This document shows positions 24,443 to 33,631 of a stretch of DNA of 64,000 nt, piece after piece; the first letter of the stretch is position 1; each line of letters starts with the position of its first letter. This DNA comes from Vreelandella aquamarina (GTDB lineage: Bacteria; Pseudomonadota; Gammaproteobacteria; Pseudomonadales; Halomonadaceae): assembly GCF_900110265.1 (NCBI RefSeq), contig NZ_FODB01000008.1, positions 19,379 to 83,378 on the forward strand, given 5' to 3'. The translations under genes and the position numbers were made by a program. Below the pieces are notes generated by a model, which worked only from the letters and a program-made list of their open reading frames with translations, had not been told where the DNA came from and ran no database searches.

Positions 24443-24560
24443 AGAGATCTCTCCATATAGGTGGCGGGTGAGCACCCACTAGCCTAATCCCCACCGCGAT
24501 AAGAACCAAGCGTTGCATGAGAATTCGTTGCAACGGTGCAGCCACCTAGCTACACGCAAC

Positions 24561-24592
24561 AAAAAACCAGCACCCAATGGATGCTGGTTTTT
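24561..24592 (-). terminator. Terminator of the grpE-dnaK-dnaJ operon
   Basis: The minus strand has CCAGCATCC, a short loop, GGGTGCTGG and six T, 39 bases after the dnaJ stop. Confidence 0.88.
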
Positions 24593-24630
24593 AGCGTTGC
24601 TACACAAACTGTATGAAATAGATAAAGACC

Positions 24631-25770
24631 TTACGGCTTCATCTCTTCAAAGAACTTCTTCACGCTGTCGAAGAAGCCAGTCTTTTTCGGCGAGTGGCTA
24701 TGACTATTGCTGTCATCAAAGCTCTTTTGCAGCTGGCGAAGCAGGTCTTTCTGCTCGTCGTTGAGGTTGACGGGCGTTTCCAACACTACTTTGCACAGCA
24801 GGTCGCCGGGGGCACCGCCGCGTACCGGCTTCACGCCTTTGCCGCGCAGGCGGAAGAGTTTGCCGGTTTGGGTTTCCGGCGGGATCTTCAGCTTCACGCG
24901 ACCATCTAGCGTGGGCACTTCCAGCTCGCCACCTAACGCTGCATCAACAAAGTTGATCGGCACGTCGCACTGCAGGTGCTTACCGTCACGCTTGAAGATG
25001 TGGTGCGGCTTAATGGACACCTGAACGTACAGATCGCCCGCCGGGCCACCGTTCACGCCGCTCTCGCCTTCGCCGTTGAGACGAATACGGTCTCCCGTAT
25101 CCACACCCGGCGGAATCTTCACCGAGAGGGTGCGGGTTTCGCGCACGCGCCCTTCGCCGTTACATTTGTGGCACGGCACTTTGATGTGCTGGCCACTGCC
25201 GTGACAGGTCGGGCAGGTTTGCTGAACCGCAAAGAAGCCCTGCTGCATGCGTACTTGGCCGTGACCATGACAGGTCGGGCAGGTCTCTTTGGTGGAGCCC
25301 GGCTCGGCGCCGCCACCGTCACAGCGGTCACACTCAATATGACGCGGGACGCGAATATCCACCGTGGTGCCCGCCACTGCGCTCTCTAGATCCAGCTCTA
25401 GGTTGTAGCGCAGGTCGGAACCCCGTGCAGGTGCGTTGGGCCCACGACGACGGCCACCGCCGCCACCGAAGATATCGCCAAACACATCGCCGAAGATATC
25501 GCTGAAATCGCCAGCGCCGCCGCCACCGAAGCCGCCGCCCTGGCCATCCACACCGGCATGGCCGAACTGGTCGTAGGCCGCGCGCTTCTCACCATCGCTC
25601 AGAACTTCGTAAGCTTCCGACACTTCGCGGAATTTTTCCGCTGCGGAGGTATCGTCCGGGTTTCGATCAGGGTGGAATTTTTGCGCCAGACGGCGATAGG
25701 CCTTTTTGATCTCTTTCTGATCGGCCCCTTTTTCGACACCCAGGACTTCGTAATAATCGCGTTTGGACAT
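24631..25770 (-). CDS. dnaJ: Chaperone DnaJ (Hsp40)
   Basis: DnaJ delivers unfolded proteins to DnaK and stimulates its ATPase. The J domain with HPD (FHPDRNPDD) lies at residues 1-70, the G/F-rich linker follows, then the zinc region has four CxxCxGxG motifs ([32 protein letters not shown]), then the two C-terminal substrate-binding domains. 379 residues is normal and the first codons [17 protein letters not shown] are canonical. It follows dnaK after 109 bases that contain a stable hairpin without a U-run. Confidence 0.98.
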   Translation of the reverse strand: MSKRDYYEVLGVEKGADQKEIKKAYRRLAQKFHPDRNPDDTSAAEKFREVSEAYEVLSDGEKRAAYDQFGHAGVDGQGGGFGGGGAGDFSDIFGDVFGDIFGGGGGRRRGPNAPARGSDLRYNLELDLESAVAGTTVDIRVPRHIECDRCDGGGAEPGSTKETCPTCHGHGQVRMQQGFFAVQQTCPTCHGSGQHIKVPCHKCNGEGRVRETRTLSVKIPPGVDTGDRIRLNGEGESGVNGGPAGDLYVQVSIKPHHIFKRDGKHLQCDVPINFVDAALGGELEVPTLDGRVKLKIPPETQTGKLFRLRGKGVKPVRGGAPGDLLCKVVLETPVNLNDEQKDLLRQLQKSFDDSNSHSHSPKKTGFFDSVKKFFEEMKP

Positions 25771-25828
25771 GGGTCCTACGCCTCCTGGTTAGCTACACAC
25801 TATAGGCGTCTCGGCCGCGGAAACAGCA

Positions 25829-25850
25829 ACGCGGGAGTTGCCTCCCGCGT
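25829..25850 (-). other. Stable hairpin between dnaK and dnaJ
   Basis: ACGCGGGAG and CTCCCGCGT form a perfect nine-pair stem with a four-base loop. No T-tract follows on either strand, so it is more likely an mRNA-stability or processing element that sets the dnaK:dnaJ ratio than a terminator. Confidence 0.6.
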
Positions 25851-25879
25851 CACCACTTTCCTTGGCAGAAAGAGGTGGG

Positions 25880-27811
25880 TTACTGCTTCTTCTTGTCGTC
25901 GTTGACTTCTTCGTACTCGGCGTCAACCACGTCATCGTCCTGCTTGGTGTTGGCTTCTTCAGCACCTTCACCACCCGCCTGGGCCGCTTCTGCCTGTTCG
26001 GCGTACATCTTTTGCGCCAGCTGGCCGGAGACTTCGGTCAGCGCATCCAGTTTCTTCTGGATGTCGTCCTGGTCATCGGTTTTCACCGCTTCTTCCAGTT
26101 CGGCGATGGCGTTTTCGATGGCCTGTTTCTCGTCATCGGTGGCCTTATCGCCCGCTTCTTGAACGGTCTTACGGGTGGCGTGAATCATGCCGTCCGCTTG
26201 GTTACGCAGCTGCACCAGCGCTTCAAACTTTTTGTCTTCGTCCGCGTGGGCTTCGGCATCACGTACCATTTGCTCGATCTCTTCATCGGAGAGGCCGCTA
26301 GACGCCTTGATGACGATGGACTGCTCTTTACCGGTCGCCTTGTCTTTGGCAGACACGTTCAGAATACCGTTGGCATCGAGGTCGAACGCCACTTCGATCT
26401 GCGGCACACCGCGCGGTGCCGGCGGAATGTCGGCGAGGTCGAAGCGACCCAGCGACTTGTTCTGCGACACTTGCTTACGCTCACCCTGAACGACGTGAAT
26501 GGTCACGGCGGTCTGGTTGTCATCCGCGGTCGAGAAGGTTTGCGTCTTCTTGGTCGGGATGGTGGTGTTCTTGTCGATCAGCGGCGTCATCACGCCACCC
26601 AGGGTTTCGATACCCAGGGTCAGCGGGGTAACGTCAAGCAGCAGAACGTCTTTTACGTCGCCACCCAATACACCGCCCTGAATCGCAGCGCCCACGGCAA
26701 CCGCTTCATCCGGGTTCACGTCTTTACGGGCTTCTTTACCGAAGAAGTCTGCCGCTTTCTTCTGAACCAACGGCATGCGGGTCTGACCGCCGACCAGGAT
26801 CACTTCGTCGATTTCAGAAGCGGATAAGCCTGCATCTTTCAGCGCCATTTTGCACGGCTCGAGCGAACGCTGTACCAGGTCTTCGACCAGCGACTCCAGT
26901 TTGGCACGAGTCACCTTCACGTTGAGGTGTTTCGGGCCAGTGTTGTCGGCGGTGATGTACGGCAAGTTCACATCGGTCTGCTGGGCGCTGGAAAGCTCGA
27001 TTTTGGCTTTCTCGGCGGCTTCTTTCAGACGCTGCATGGCCAGATTGTCACCAGACAAATCGATACCGCTGTCCGACTTGAACTGATCGACCAGATAGTT
27101 GATCAGCGCGAGGTCGAAATCTTCACCACCCAGGAAGGTGTCACCGTTGGTTGCCAATACTTCGAACTGCGTTTCGCCATCCACGTCGGCGACTTCGATG
27201 ATGGAAATATCGAAGGTACCACCACCCAAGTCGTAGACTGCGATGGTTTTGTCGCCACGGGCTTTGTCCATGCCGTAGGCCAGAGCAGCAGCGGTCGGCT
27301 CGTTGATGATACGCTTGACGTCTAGACCGGCAATGCGGCCTGCATCTTTAGTAGCCTGACGCTGGCTGTCGTTGAAGTAGGCCGGTACGGTGATGACCGC
27401 TTCGGTGACCGCTTCGCCGAGATAATCTTCGGCGGTTTTCTTCATCTTCTTCAGCACTTCCGCGCTCACCTGCGGCGGCGCCATTTTTTTGCCTTTTACT
27501 TCTACCCACGCGTCACCGTTGTCGGCTTCGGCGATTTTGTAGGGCACCATCTTGATGTCTTTTTGAACGACGTCGTCTTTGAAGCGACGGCCGATCAGAC
27601 GCTTGATGGCGTAAAGAGTGTTTTCCGGGTTAGTCACGGCCTGGCGCTTGGCGGCCTGGCCTACCAGGATTTCACCGTCGTCGGTGTAGGCAATGATAGA
27701 AGGCGTGGTACGACCGCCTTCGGCGTTTTCAATGACTTTAGCGCTATCACCATCGAGCACGGCCACACAAGAGTTAGTGGTGCCCAGGTCGATTCCAATA
27801 ATGCGTCCCAT
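25880..27811 (-). CDS. dnaK: Chaperone DnaK (Hsp70)
   Basis: DnaK is the central ATP-dependent folding chaperone. The actin-like ATPase domain starts [13 protein letters not shown] and contains the second phosphate loop [12 protein letters not shown] and adenosine loop [11 protein letters not shown]; the interdomain linker is [15 protein letters not shown]; the substrate domain and helical lid follow, ending in an acidic tail with EYEEV. At 643 residues it is full length. It has its own sigma-32-type promoter in the grpE-dnaK gap, so it can be expressed from there as well as with grpE. Confidence 0.99.
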   Translation of the reverse strand: MGRIIGIDLGTTNSCVAVLDGDSAKVIENAEGGRTTPSIIAYTDDGEILVGQAAKRQAVTNPENTLYAIKRLIGRRFKDDVVQKDIKMVPYKIAEADNGDAWVEVKGKKMAPPQVSAEVLKKMKKTAEDYLGEAVTEAVITVPAYFNDSQRQATKDAGRIAGLDVKRIINEPTAAALAYGMDKARGDKTIAVYDLGGGTFDISIIEVADVDGETQFEVLATNGDTFLGGEDFDLALINYLVDQFKSDSGIDLSGDNLAMQRLKEAAEKAKIELSSAQQTDVNLPYITADNTGPKHLNVKVTRAKLESLVEDLVQRSLEPCKMALKDAGLSASEIDEVILVGGQTRMPLVQKKAADFFGKEARKDVNPDEAVAVGAAIQGGVLGGDVKDVLLLDVTPLTLGIETLGGVMTPLIDKNTTIPTKKTQTFSTADDNQTAVTIHVVQGERKQVSQNKSLGRFDLADIPPAPRGVPQIEVAFDLDANGILNVSAKDKATGKEQSIVIKASSGLSDEEIEQMVRDAEAHADEDKKFEALVQLRNQADGMIHATRKTVQEAGDKATDDEKQAIENAIAELEEAVKTDDQDDIQKKLDALTEVSGQLAQKMYAEQAEAAQAGGEGAEEANTKQDDDVVDAEYEEVNDDKKKQ

Positions 27812-27897
27812 AGCAAAAACCTCGAATTCAGTTGTTACAAAACTAAAAAATTTGCTCTTTAAACAAGTTGCGGGCTTATCCCGCGGGGTTGACCTTT

Positions 27898-27925
27898 ATT
27901 TGGGGGCCGCTTGCCGCATTTCAAG
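27898..27925 (-). promoter_or_regulatory. Sigma-32 (heat-shock) promoter of dnaK
   Basis: On the minus strand CTTGAA (27920-27925) is followed after 14 bases by CCCCAAAT (27898-27905), close to the sigma-32 consensus CTTGAA / CCCCATNT. It lies about 87 bases upstream of dnaK. Confidence 0.8.
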
Positions 27926-27956
27926 GGCTTTTTTTGCGGCAATGCGTCAACGCGGC

Positions 27957-28586
27957 TTAATTCGCTTTTTGGCTGACCACGACCATGGCAGGACGCACGA
28001 GGCGGCCGTTCAACAGATAGCCTTTCTGCATCACATCCATCACGGTGTTGGGGTCGAGCTCTGGGTTCGGCACCATCGCCATGGCTTCATGCACCTGTGG
28101 ATCGAAGGGCTCGCCCTGAGGCTCGATGCTTTCGACGCCAAACTTGCTCAGCACGTCGAGCTGCATCTTGAGGGTCATGGAGACACCTTCGCGATGCGCC
28201 TCGGACGCATCGTCCTGCATGCTTTCCAGCGCTTTCTCCAAGCTATCCACCACGGGCAGCAGCTCTTTGACAAACTTCTCTAGGGCAAACTTGCGCGCCT
28301 TTTCGGCTTCTTGCTCCGCCCGGCGGCGAACATTCTGAGCTTCGGCAGCAGCCCGCAGCGCTTGGTCTTTGGCTTCCGCCAGGCTCTGCTCGAGTTCTTC
28401 TACCTGAGCGGCCAGCACGTCGGCTTCGGGGCTACTAGCGCTATCTTTCAGCGGTGCATCGTCATCGATCAACCCTTCCAGTTCGCCTTCCACCAACCGT
28501 TCTTCGGCAGACTGGTCGGTGACCTCTGCTTCCTGCTCTTGGCGTGCCAGCTCATCTTCCAACGGGGTTTGCGGTTCTTTTGCCAT
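27957..28586 (-). CDS. grpE: Nucleotide exchange factor GrpE
   Basis: GrpE releases ADP from DnaK. The N-terminal 60 residues are acidic and disordered (EDELARQEQEAEVTDQSAEERLVEGELEG), the long coiled coil spans about 60-125, and the C-terminal beta domain has EGVSMTLKMQLDVLSKFGVESIEPQGEPFDPQVHEAM and GYLLNGRLVRPAMVVVS. 209 residues is normal. It heads the heat-shock operon grpE-dnaK-dnaJ behind a near-perfect sigma-32 promoter. Confidence 0.97.
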   Translation of the reverse strand: MAKEPQTPLEDELARQEQEAEVTDQSAEERLVEGELEGLIDDDAPLKDSASSPEADVLAAQVEELEQSLAEAKDQALRAAAEAQNVRRRAEQEAEKARKFALEKFVKELLPVVDSLEKALESMQDDASEAHREGVSMTLKMQLDVLSKFGVESIEPQGEPFDPQVHEAMAMVPNPELDPNTVMDVMQKGYLLNGRLVRPAMVVVSQKAN

Positions 28587-28665
28587 GCCTTGCTCCTGAA
28601 ATAAGTAACGGTGCCGGTGGCGGCCACCTGAGGTAAGTAGCGGGTGTTAACCACGTATGCAGCCT

Positions 28666-28693
28666 ATATGGGGGCCATCAAAGCCATCTCAAG
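28666..28693 (-). promoter_or_regulatory. Sigma-32 (heat-shock) promoter of grpE
   Basis: CTTGAG (28688-28693) and CCCCATAT (28666-28673) on the minus strand are 14 bases apart, an almost exact sigma-32 promoter, about 80 bases upstream of grpE. Confidence 0.88.
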
Positions 28694-28700
28694 AGGGGCA

Positions 28701-28736
28701 TTGAAGTGAGTTATCGACTACTGTATAAAACAACAA
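28701..28736 (+). promoter_or_regulatory. recN promoter with LexA-like operator
   Basis: TTGAAG (28701-28706) and TATAAA (28724-28729) are separated by 17 bases. Overlapping the -10 element is CTGTATAAAACAACAA (28721-28736), a CTG-N10-CAA that differs from the LexA core CTG-N10-CAG at one base. recN is SOS-regulated in many proteobacteria, so this is a reasonable operator. Confidence 0.68.
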
Positions 28737-28785
28737 TTATTGGATAAGTATCCAGCTTCTGTGCCGCACCGCCTCAGGAGGCCTT

Positions 28786-30459
28786 ATGCTTACGCAGCTA
28801 GCGATCCAAGACTATGCGATCGTTGATCGTCTCGAACTCGACCTCACCCGTGGCATGACCGCCATTACGGGGGAAACCGGGGCGGGTAAATCCATTCTAC
28901 TGGGTGCTCTGGGGCTCTGCCTGGGCGAGCGCGCCGATGCGGGTAGCGTGCGCCACGGCTGCGAGCGAACCGACCTCTCCGCCCGTTTCGATATCCAGCA
29001 CCTGCCCGCAGCAGCCGAGTGGCTCGACGCCCGCGAGCTGCCTGCCGATGAGTGCCTCTTGCGTCGCGTGGTTACTGCCAACGGGCGCTCCAAGGCGTGG
29101 ATCAATGGCCACCCAGCGACCATTGCCGATTTGAAATCTCTGGGTGAACAGCTGATTCAGATTCATGGCCAGCATGCCCACCAAGCCTTGATGCGGGAAG
29201 AGACGCACTTGGCGCTACTGGATGACTACGCCGGGCTTCGCGAACGCAGCCAGCAGCTAGCCGAGACGTTCCGCGAGTGGCGCAGTGCCCGCCGTCGGCT
29301 GAAAAAACTCAGTGAAGAGGGCAGCGAAGTCGAGGCCAAACGCCAACTGCTGCGCTATCAAGTCGAGGAGCTGGACCAGTTGGGCCTTGCCGAAGGCGAG
29401 CTGCAAACCTTGGAAGAGGAGCAGCACACCCTGGCCCACGCCGAAGAGACCCTACGTGAAACCCAGTTTGCCGCCGACTGCTGCGAAAGCGATGAAGGGG
29501 GCGCGCTGTCGCTTCTCAACCAAGCCTACGCCCACTTGAGTGCGCTGCCCGGCAGCGATAAAGGCACGCTGGCCAATACGCTCACCATGTTGAGCGATGC
29601 CCGAATTCAAGTCGAAGAAGCCGCTAGCGAGCTGCACCGATTGGCCAGCACCACCGAACTGGACCCAGAGCGACTGGCGTGGGTCGAGGAGCGCATGGGC
29701 GACGTACACCGCATTGCCCGTAAGCACCACGTCGCTCCCGAAGAGATTTGCGCGCTGCATGCCCAACTCAAACAAGAGGTGGCGCAGCTCGAAGCCAGCG
29801 ATGACGATCTAGAAGCTCTCAGCAGTCAAGTGGCCGAGTACCGCGAGCGTTACCGCAGCGAAGCCAAACAGCTCACCGAAGCACGCCAAAAGGCTGCTGT
29901 TCGCTTGGGCAAAGAGGTGCAGCAGCAGTTGGCCTTCCTGGCCATGGGCAAAGCACGTTTCGACGTGGACGTCACCCCACGCGAAACGCCTTCCCCCGAG
30001 GGCTTGGACCATGTGCAATTCCTGATCAGCGCCAACCCGGGCCAACCCGCCCGGCCGCTCACCAAAGTCGCTTCCGGTGGCGAGCTGTCGCGCATCAGCC
30101 TGGCCATTCAGGTGGTAGCGGCGTCGCATTCGACGATTCCGAGCTTGGTCTTCGATGAAGTGGACGTGGGTATTTCTGGGGCAACGGCGGAAATCGTCGG
30201 CCAACTGCTACGTAAACTAGGCGAAAACGGCCAGGTAATGACCGTGACCCACCTGCCTCAAGTGGCTGCCCAGGCGCACCAGCATCTGCACATCGAAAAG
30301 CGCGCCAAGCGAGACACCACGCTCACCCACATGGCGCTGCTGGACGAACGCGGCCGGATTAGCGAGCTGGCGAGGATGCTGGGCGGCGTGACACTTTCCG
30401 ACCAGACCCTGGCCCATGCACGTGAGATGCTTCACGCCAGCCAGCGCCCTCCTCACTAA
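28786..30459 (+). CDS. recN: DNA repair protein RecN
   Basis: RecN is an SMC-like ATPase that gathers broken DNA ends during double-strand-break repair. Walker A is GETGAGKS near residue 30; two coiled-coil arms cover roughly 160-225 and 290-380; the ABC signature region is KVASGGELSRISLA and Walker B is LVFDEVDVGISG, followed by VTHLPQVAAQA. 557 residues is normal. AGGAGG is five bases before the ATG. It is divergent from grpE, and its promoter overlaps a LexA-like box. Confidence 0.97.
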   Translation: MLTQLAIQDYAIVDRLELDLTRGMTAITGETGAGKSILLGALGLCLGERADAGSVRHGCERTDLSARFDIQHLPAAAEWLDARELPADECLLRRVVTANGRSKAWINGHPATIADLKSLGEQLIQIHGQHAHQALMREETHLALLDDYAGLRERSQQLAETFREWRSARRRLKKLSEEGSEVEAKRQLLRYQVEELDQLGLAEGELQTLEEEQHTLAHAEETLRETQFAADCCESDEGGALSLLNQAYAHLSALPGSDKGTLANTLTMLSDARIQVEEAASELHRLASTTELDPERLAWVEERMGDVHRIARKHHVAPEEICALHAQLKQEVAQLEASDDDLEALSSQVAEYRERYRSEAKQLTEARQKAAVRLGKEVQQQLAFLAMGKARFDVDVTPRETPSPEGLDHVQFLISANPGQPARPLTKVASGGELSRISLAIQVVAASHSTIPSLVFDEVDVGISGATAEIVGQLLRKLGENGQVMTVTHLPQVAAQAHQHLHIEKRAKRDTTLTHMALLDERGRISELARMLGGVTLSDQTLAHAREMLHASQRPPH

Positions 30460-30542
30460 GCTCAACCAAACTCAACCAAGCCCACGCCAAGCCTTTGCCC
30501 TTCGCCGGGCGAAGGCAGCGCTTCGGCCATCACGCGACCTAC

Positions 30543-30595
30543 AAAAACGCCCCTGAGGCGCCAGATGAACTACTCTGGCACCCCAAGGGCGTTTT
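30543..30595. terminator. Bidirectional terminator between recN and fur
   Basis: A long imperfect hairpin runs from AAAAACGCCC to GGGCGTTTT, with an inner CGCCAGA/TCTGGC stem. A-runs on the left and T-runs on the right allow it to serve the convergent recN and fur genes. Confidence 0.75.
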
Positions 30596-30609
30596 CATGT
30601 GGCAGCGGA

Positions 30610-31062
30610 CTACTTGCGGTTCGTGGGGCCACTGTCCTGGCGCGTAACGTCCGACCCACGGGGGCGTACGTACAGCACCAGAGCATGGTCCACTAGCTCG
30701 TAGCCGTGCTCTTCGGCGATCTCTTGCTGGCGACGCTCGATGATGTCATCGACAAATTCGATGATCTCACCGCTTTCCAGACACACCATATGGTCGTGGT
30801 GGTCTTCTTGGGTCATCTCGAATACTGCATGGCCACCGTCAAAGTTGTGACGAATCACAAGGCCCGCTGATTCAAACTGAGTCAGCACGCGGTAGACAGT
30901 TGCCAGGCCAACATCCTCGCCCGCATCAATCAGTGTTTTATACACTTCTTCTGCGCTAAGGTGGTGTTGGCCCGAAGCATTTTCGAGAATCTGCAGGATC
31001 TTGACGCGCGGCAGGGTCACTTTCAGCCCGGCTTTGCGTAGTTCATGGTTCTGATCGGCCAT
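30610..31062 (-). CDS. fur: Ferric uptake regulator Fur
   Basis: Fur is the Fe2+-dependent repressor of iron-acquisition genes. The winged-helix half begins MADQNHELRKAGLKVTLPRVKILQIL, and the dimer/metal half shows HHDHMVCLESGEIIEF with the conserved metal-site histidines. From the ATG at 31062 it has 150 residues, which is typical; GAAGAG lies in front. A longer frame to 31284 would overlap bamE on the other strand and has no homology. It lacks the second CxxC pair of some Fur proteins. It is divergent from bamE, an arrangement also found in Pseudomonas. Confidence 0.96.
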   Translation of the reverse strand: MADQNHELRKAGLKVTLPRVKILQILENASGQHHLSAEEVYKTLIDAGEDVGLATVYRVLTQFESAGLVIRHNFDGGHAVFEMTQEDHHDHMVCLESGEIIEFVDDIIERRQQEIAEEHGYELVDHALVLYVRPRGSDVTRQDSGPTNRK

Positions 31063-31134
31063 GGTTGCTCTTCGCAGTAACAGGTTAGGTCGGGTATCAT
31101 CGACCGAAACCACGATAGTGAAGAACAGGCTCAA

Positions 31135-31599
31135 ATGCAAAAATTGACTCGTATCATTACCCTTTCCGTCGCCCTGACCGTTGTCAGTGGCTGTAGCTAT
31201 GTCGGCGTTTATAAGCGTGACATCCCCCAGGGCAACCTGATCACCCAGGAGATGGTCAGCCAGCTCCAACCGGGCATGACTCAAGAGCAGGTAGCCTACG
31301 TAATGGGCCGCCCACTGCTGGAAGCGCCCTTCGACTCCCGCGAATGGGACTACGTTTACCGCATCGATAAAGCCTATGGAGGTGTTGAGCAGCGCCGCGT
31401 CACGCTCACGTTTGATGATGCGAGCCGACTGGTCAACATTGAGCAGGAGGGAGACCTATCCCGCGACCTGCCGGTGAGCACAGACCGCGGTATGGGGCCG
31501 GCCGTTGAAGGTGCCGACCCGCTAGATGCACTGCCCAGCCAGCGAACACCCACGCCGGAAACCGCCCCCGAGCCGCAGCCGATCATCACTGGCGAGTAA
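31135..31599 (+). CDS. bamE: Outer-membrane assembly lipoprotein BamE
   Basis: BamE (SmpA/OmlA) is a small lipoprotein of the BAM complex that inserts beta-barrel proteins in the outer membrane. A lipoprotein signal ends LTVVSGC with the lipidated cysteine at C20. The fold's core YKRDIPQGNLITQEMVSQLQPGMTQEQVAYVMGRPLL and WDYVYRI are characteristic. The 154 residues include a longer, proline- and acid-rich tail than E. coli BamE (113), as in Pseudomonas. It is convergent with rnfH, with eight bases between stops. Confidence 0.95.
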   Translation: MQKLTRIITLSVALTVVSGCSYVGVYKRDIPQGNLITQEMVSQLQPGMTQEQVAYVMGRPLLEAPFDSREWDYVYRIDKAYGGVEQRRVTLTFDDASRLVNIEQEGDLSRDLPVSTDRGMGPAVEGADPLDALPSQRTPTPETAPEPQPIITGE

Positions 31600-31607
31600 G
31601 CGCCAGG

Positions 31608-31919
31608 CTACTGCTCTTTGGCCTGACGCTTGGCCCGCTCTAGGCGGGCCGCCTTCGGGTCGATCTGCAGCGGGCGATACACCTCCACACGGTCGCCCTC
31701 GCGCAGCGGCTCTTTTTCCGGGTGGCGAATGGCTTTGCCAAAGATGCCTAGCGGCGCCTGTGTAAAGGTGTCGCTAGGCACTTCTTGGAACAGGCTGGGC
31801 AAGTCCGCCATCTCCACCGCTTGGCGCGCGGTGGTGCCTTCCGGCACCGTTAGCGCCACAATGCGCTGTTTATGGGGTAGCGCAAAGGCGACCTCTACCT
31901 TGAATAGGCTATCGGCCAT
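31608..31919 (-). CDS. rnfH: RnfH family ubiquitin-fold protein
   Basis: A 103-residue beta-grasp protein of the RnfH (UPF0125) family. FKVEVAFALPHKQRIVALTVPEGTTARQAVE, LGIFGKAIRHPEKEPLREGDRVEVYRPLQIDPKAARLERAK are diagnostic. The cellular role is not settled; some members are encoded with the Rnf electron-transport complex, but this common form sits next to ratA. The start at 31919 lies inside the end of ratA (11-base overlap); the frame open to 32021 is just ratA sequence in another frame. Confidence 0.94.
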   Translation of the reverse strand: MADSLFKVEVAFALPHKQRIVALTVPEGTTARQAVEMADLPSLFQEVPSDTFTQAPLGIFGKAIRHPEKEPLREGDRVEVYRPLQIDPKAARLERAKRQAKEQ

Positions 31920-32343
31920 AGAGCTCGTCTGCGCGCTTGGTAAAGGCATCCACCAGCTGTCCGGCAATTTGCTGAAACAGCTTGCCAAACGCCATGCTGA
32001 GCAGCCGGTTGGCAAACACAAACTCCATTTCCAGGCTTACCTTGCAGGCATCTTCGCCCATCGGCGTAAACAGCCAGCGTCCTTTCAACTGTTTGAATGG
32101 CCCCTTTACCAGCGACAGCTCGATGCGCTCGGGAGCGAATAGGTTGTTGCGGGTGGTAATGGTTTGCTCCACCCCGGCGCGCCCCAGGGTCATTTCGCCA
32201 ATCAGGTGGTCGGCGTCGTGCTCAAGTAAACGCGCCCGACGGCACCCCGGCAGGAACTCGGGATAGCGTTCGAAGTCATTGACCAAATCGAACATTTGTT
32301 GGGGGGTGTGCCGCACCAAGGCGGTACGATTAACGGTTGGCAT
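31909..32343 (-). CDS. ratA: RatA / coenzyme Q-binding (COQ10-START) family protein
   Basis: A 144-residue START-like protein: MPTVNRTALVRHTPQQMFDLVNDFERYPEFLPGCRRARLL and FANRLLSMAFGKLFQQIAGQLVDAFTKRADELYG match the RatA/COQ10 family. The E. coli member was reported to block 70S formation as a toxin, while relatives bind ubiquinone; which applies here is not shown by sequence. GAGAGG lies just before the ATG. It overlaps rnfH and is divergent from smpB, matching the conserved ratA-rnfH / smpB order. Confidence 0.93.
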   Translation of the reverse strand: MPTVNRTALVRHTPQQMFDLVNDFERYPEFLPGCRRARLLEHDADHLIGEMTLGRAGVEQTITTRNNLFAPERIELSLVKGPFKQLKGRWLFTPMGEDACKVSLEMEFVFANRLLSMAFGKLFQQIAGQLVDAFTKRADELYGR

Positions 32344-32402
32344 TGACCTCTCCGCTGACTTCACAGTGCCCAAAGCGTATCATGGGAAACATTTTTTCAG
32401 AC

Positions 32403-32429
32403 CTTGAATGGTATCACGCCTCCCCGCAT
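32403..32429 (+). promoter_or_regulatory. Candidate sigma-32-like promoter of smpB
   Basis: CTTGAA (32403-32408) is followed after 13 bases by CCCCGCAT (32422-32429). The -35 element is perfect but the -10 differs from CCCCATNT, so this is tentative. It lies 41 bases before smpB. Confidence 0.35.
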
Positions 32430-32470
32430 AACGAAGGGGGATGCTACTGACAGATCAACGATGAGGTTCC

Positions 32471-32962
32471 ATGGCCACTAAGAAAGGTAACAGTAAGGGC
32501 CCCGGCAGCAGTGTCATTGCCCAGAACAAGAAGGCACGGTTTGAGTACCATATCGACGAAACCTTCGAAGCGGGTTTAGCGCTGGCTGGCTGGGAAGTGA
32601 AAAGCCTTCGCGCTGGTAAAGCGCAGCTCACCGACACCTACATTTTAATTCGCAACGGCGAAGCGTTCCTGCTGGGCAGCCATATTATGCCGCTGAACAC
32701 GGCCAGCACCCATGAAATTGCTGACCCCACGCGAACTCGTAAGCTGCTGCTTCACCGTAAAGAGATCGCCAAAATCTTTTCGGTCACCCAGGACAAGGGC
32801 CACACTTGTGTACCGCTCAAGCTCTACTGGAAGCGCAACAAGGTGAAGTGCGAGCTGGCGCTGGTGACCGGTAAGAAAATCCATGATAAGCGGGCCACTG
32901 AGAAGGACCGCGACTGGAATCGCCAAAAAGGTCGAATTATGCGGGAACATAACAAGGCATAA
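32471..32962 (+). CDS. smpB: SsrA-binding protein SmpB
   Basis: SmpB binds tmRNA and mimics the missing anticodon arm during rescue of stalled ribosomes. The OB-fold body ([40 protein letters not shown]) and the basic C-terminal tail that reaches the empty mRNA channel ([29 protein letters not shown]) are complete in 163 residues. The gene for its RNA partner, ssrA, begins 44 bases downstream, so both parts of the trans-translation system are made side by side. Confidence 0.98.
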   Translation: MATKKGNSKGPGSSVIAQNKKARFEYHIDETFEAGLALAGWEVKSLRAGKAQLTDTYILIRNGEAFLLGSHIMPLNTASTHEIADPTRTRKLLLHRKEIAKIFSVTQDKGHTCVPLKLYWKRNKVKCELALVTGKKIHDKRATEKDRDWNRQKGRIMREHNKA

Positions 32963-32963
32963 C

Positions 32964-32992
32964 TGGTCAATTAGCGATGAGCACGTTAGAAT
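32964..32992 (+). promoter_or_regulatory. ssrA promoter
   Basis: TGGTCA (32964-32969), a 17-base spacer and TAGAAT (32987-32992) end 14 bases before the mature tmRNA 5' end. The -35 element matches four of six consensus bases, the -10 five. Confidence 0.6.
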
Positions 32993-33006
32993 GCGGCTCT
33001 GACTAA

Positions 33007-33386
33007 GGGGGCGACATGGTTTCGACGCCGGTGACAAACCCTGCGGTGCATGCCGAGAGCGTGATGTATCTCGTAAATACCACATCACGAAAAATAGTCG
33101 CAAACGACGAAAACTACGCTCAAGGCGCGCTGGCAGCTTAAACCCTGCTAGCTTCTTGTCTGGCCCCAAGGTGATGTGCCTATTCATCACTGCGGGGATA
33201 TGAGCTAAAGCTGATAGGACCGCGGTTGGCGGTGTCTTCTCGTCAACCGTTAAACTTTAGAAGGCTCGCGTGGCTGAATCCTGACCGTCGGAGTCAGTCG
33301 CGCTAAAGCAAATGACGGAATCTAAGCATGTAGAGCCAATGGGCGCGTGCTGGCGGACGCGGGTTCAATTCCCGCCGCCTCCACCA
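33007..33386 (+). ncRNA. ssrA: Transfer-messenger RNA (tmRNA)
   Basis: The tRNA-like ends pair as GGGGGCG (33007-33013) with CGCCTCC (33376-33382), followed by A and the encoded CCA. The T-loop is GGGTTCAATTCCC. The tag frame at 33100-33141 starts at the resume codon GCA and encodes ANDENYAQGALAA, ending in TAA; with the alanine carried by tmRNA the full tag is A+ANDENYAQGALAA. ALAA at the end is the ClpXP degron. The tag is three residues longer than the E. coli one (QGA inserted before the end). It adds the tag to proteins on stalled ribosomes. Confidence 0.98.
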
Positions 33387-33433
33387 CCTACCTAAATTCA
33401 GATGCTTCCATATAGGTCTGAATGACGCTGAAA

Positions 33434-33457
33434 AGCCCGCCCCGTGCGGGTTTTTTT
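33434..33457 (+). terminator. Terminator of ssrA
   Basis: CCCGC, a five-base loop, GCGGG and seven T lie 45 bases past the tmRNA CCA. Confidence 0.85.
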
Positions 33458-33631
33458 GTGCCTGTATGCTTTCGCATCACTCTATACAGCATTGCGCACC
33501 GTGTATGCCTGTGTGCATGCCGCCCCCCTCCTGTGTGTTGATCCCCCCTACCGGCCTTCGTCTTGATTTCTCACGAGTGCTGAGACGGCTGGAAGTGGCT
33601 TTCATTGTGCCGATAAGCCGTGTCTAGCACA

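Noticed and set aside
31063..31284. Extended N-terminus of Fur
   Set aside because: It would overlap bamE and add 74 residues with no homology; the ATG at 31062 with a ribosome site gives the normal 150-residue protein.
31909..32343. RatA as a toxin of a toxin-antitoxin pair with RnfH
   Set aside because: The conserved ratA-rnfH order near smpB is housekeeping in many Gammaproteobacteria and the toxin role is not generally supported; no antitoxin features are seen.
33360..33460. Integration site with an adjacent island at the tmRNA 3' end
   Set aside because: There is no integrase gene and I found no second copy of the tmRNA end in the window, so no island is supported.
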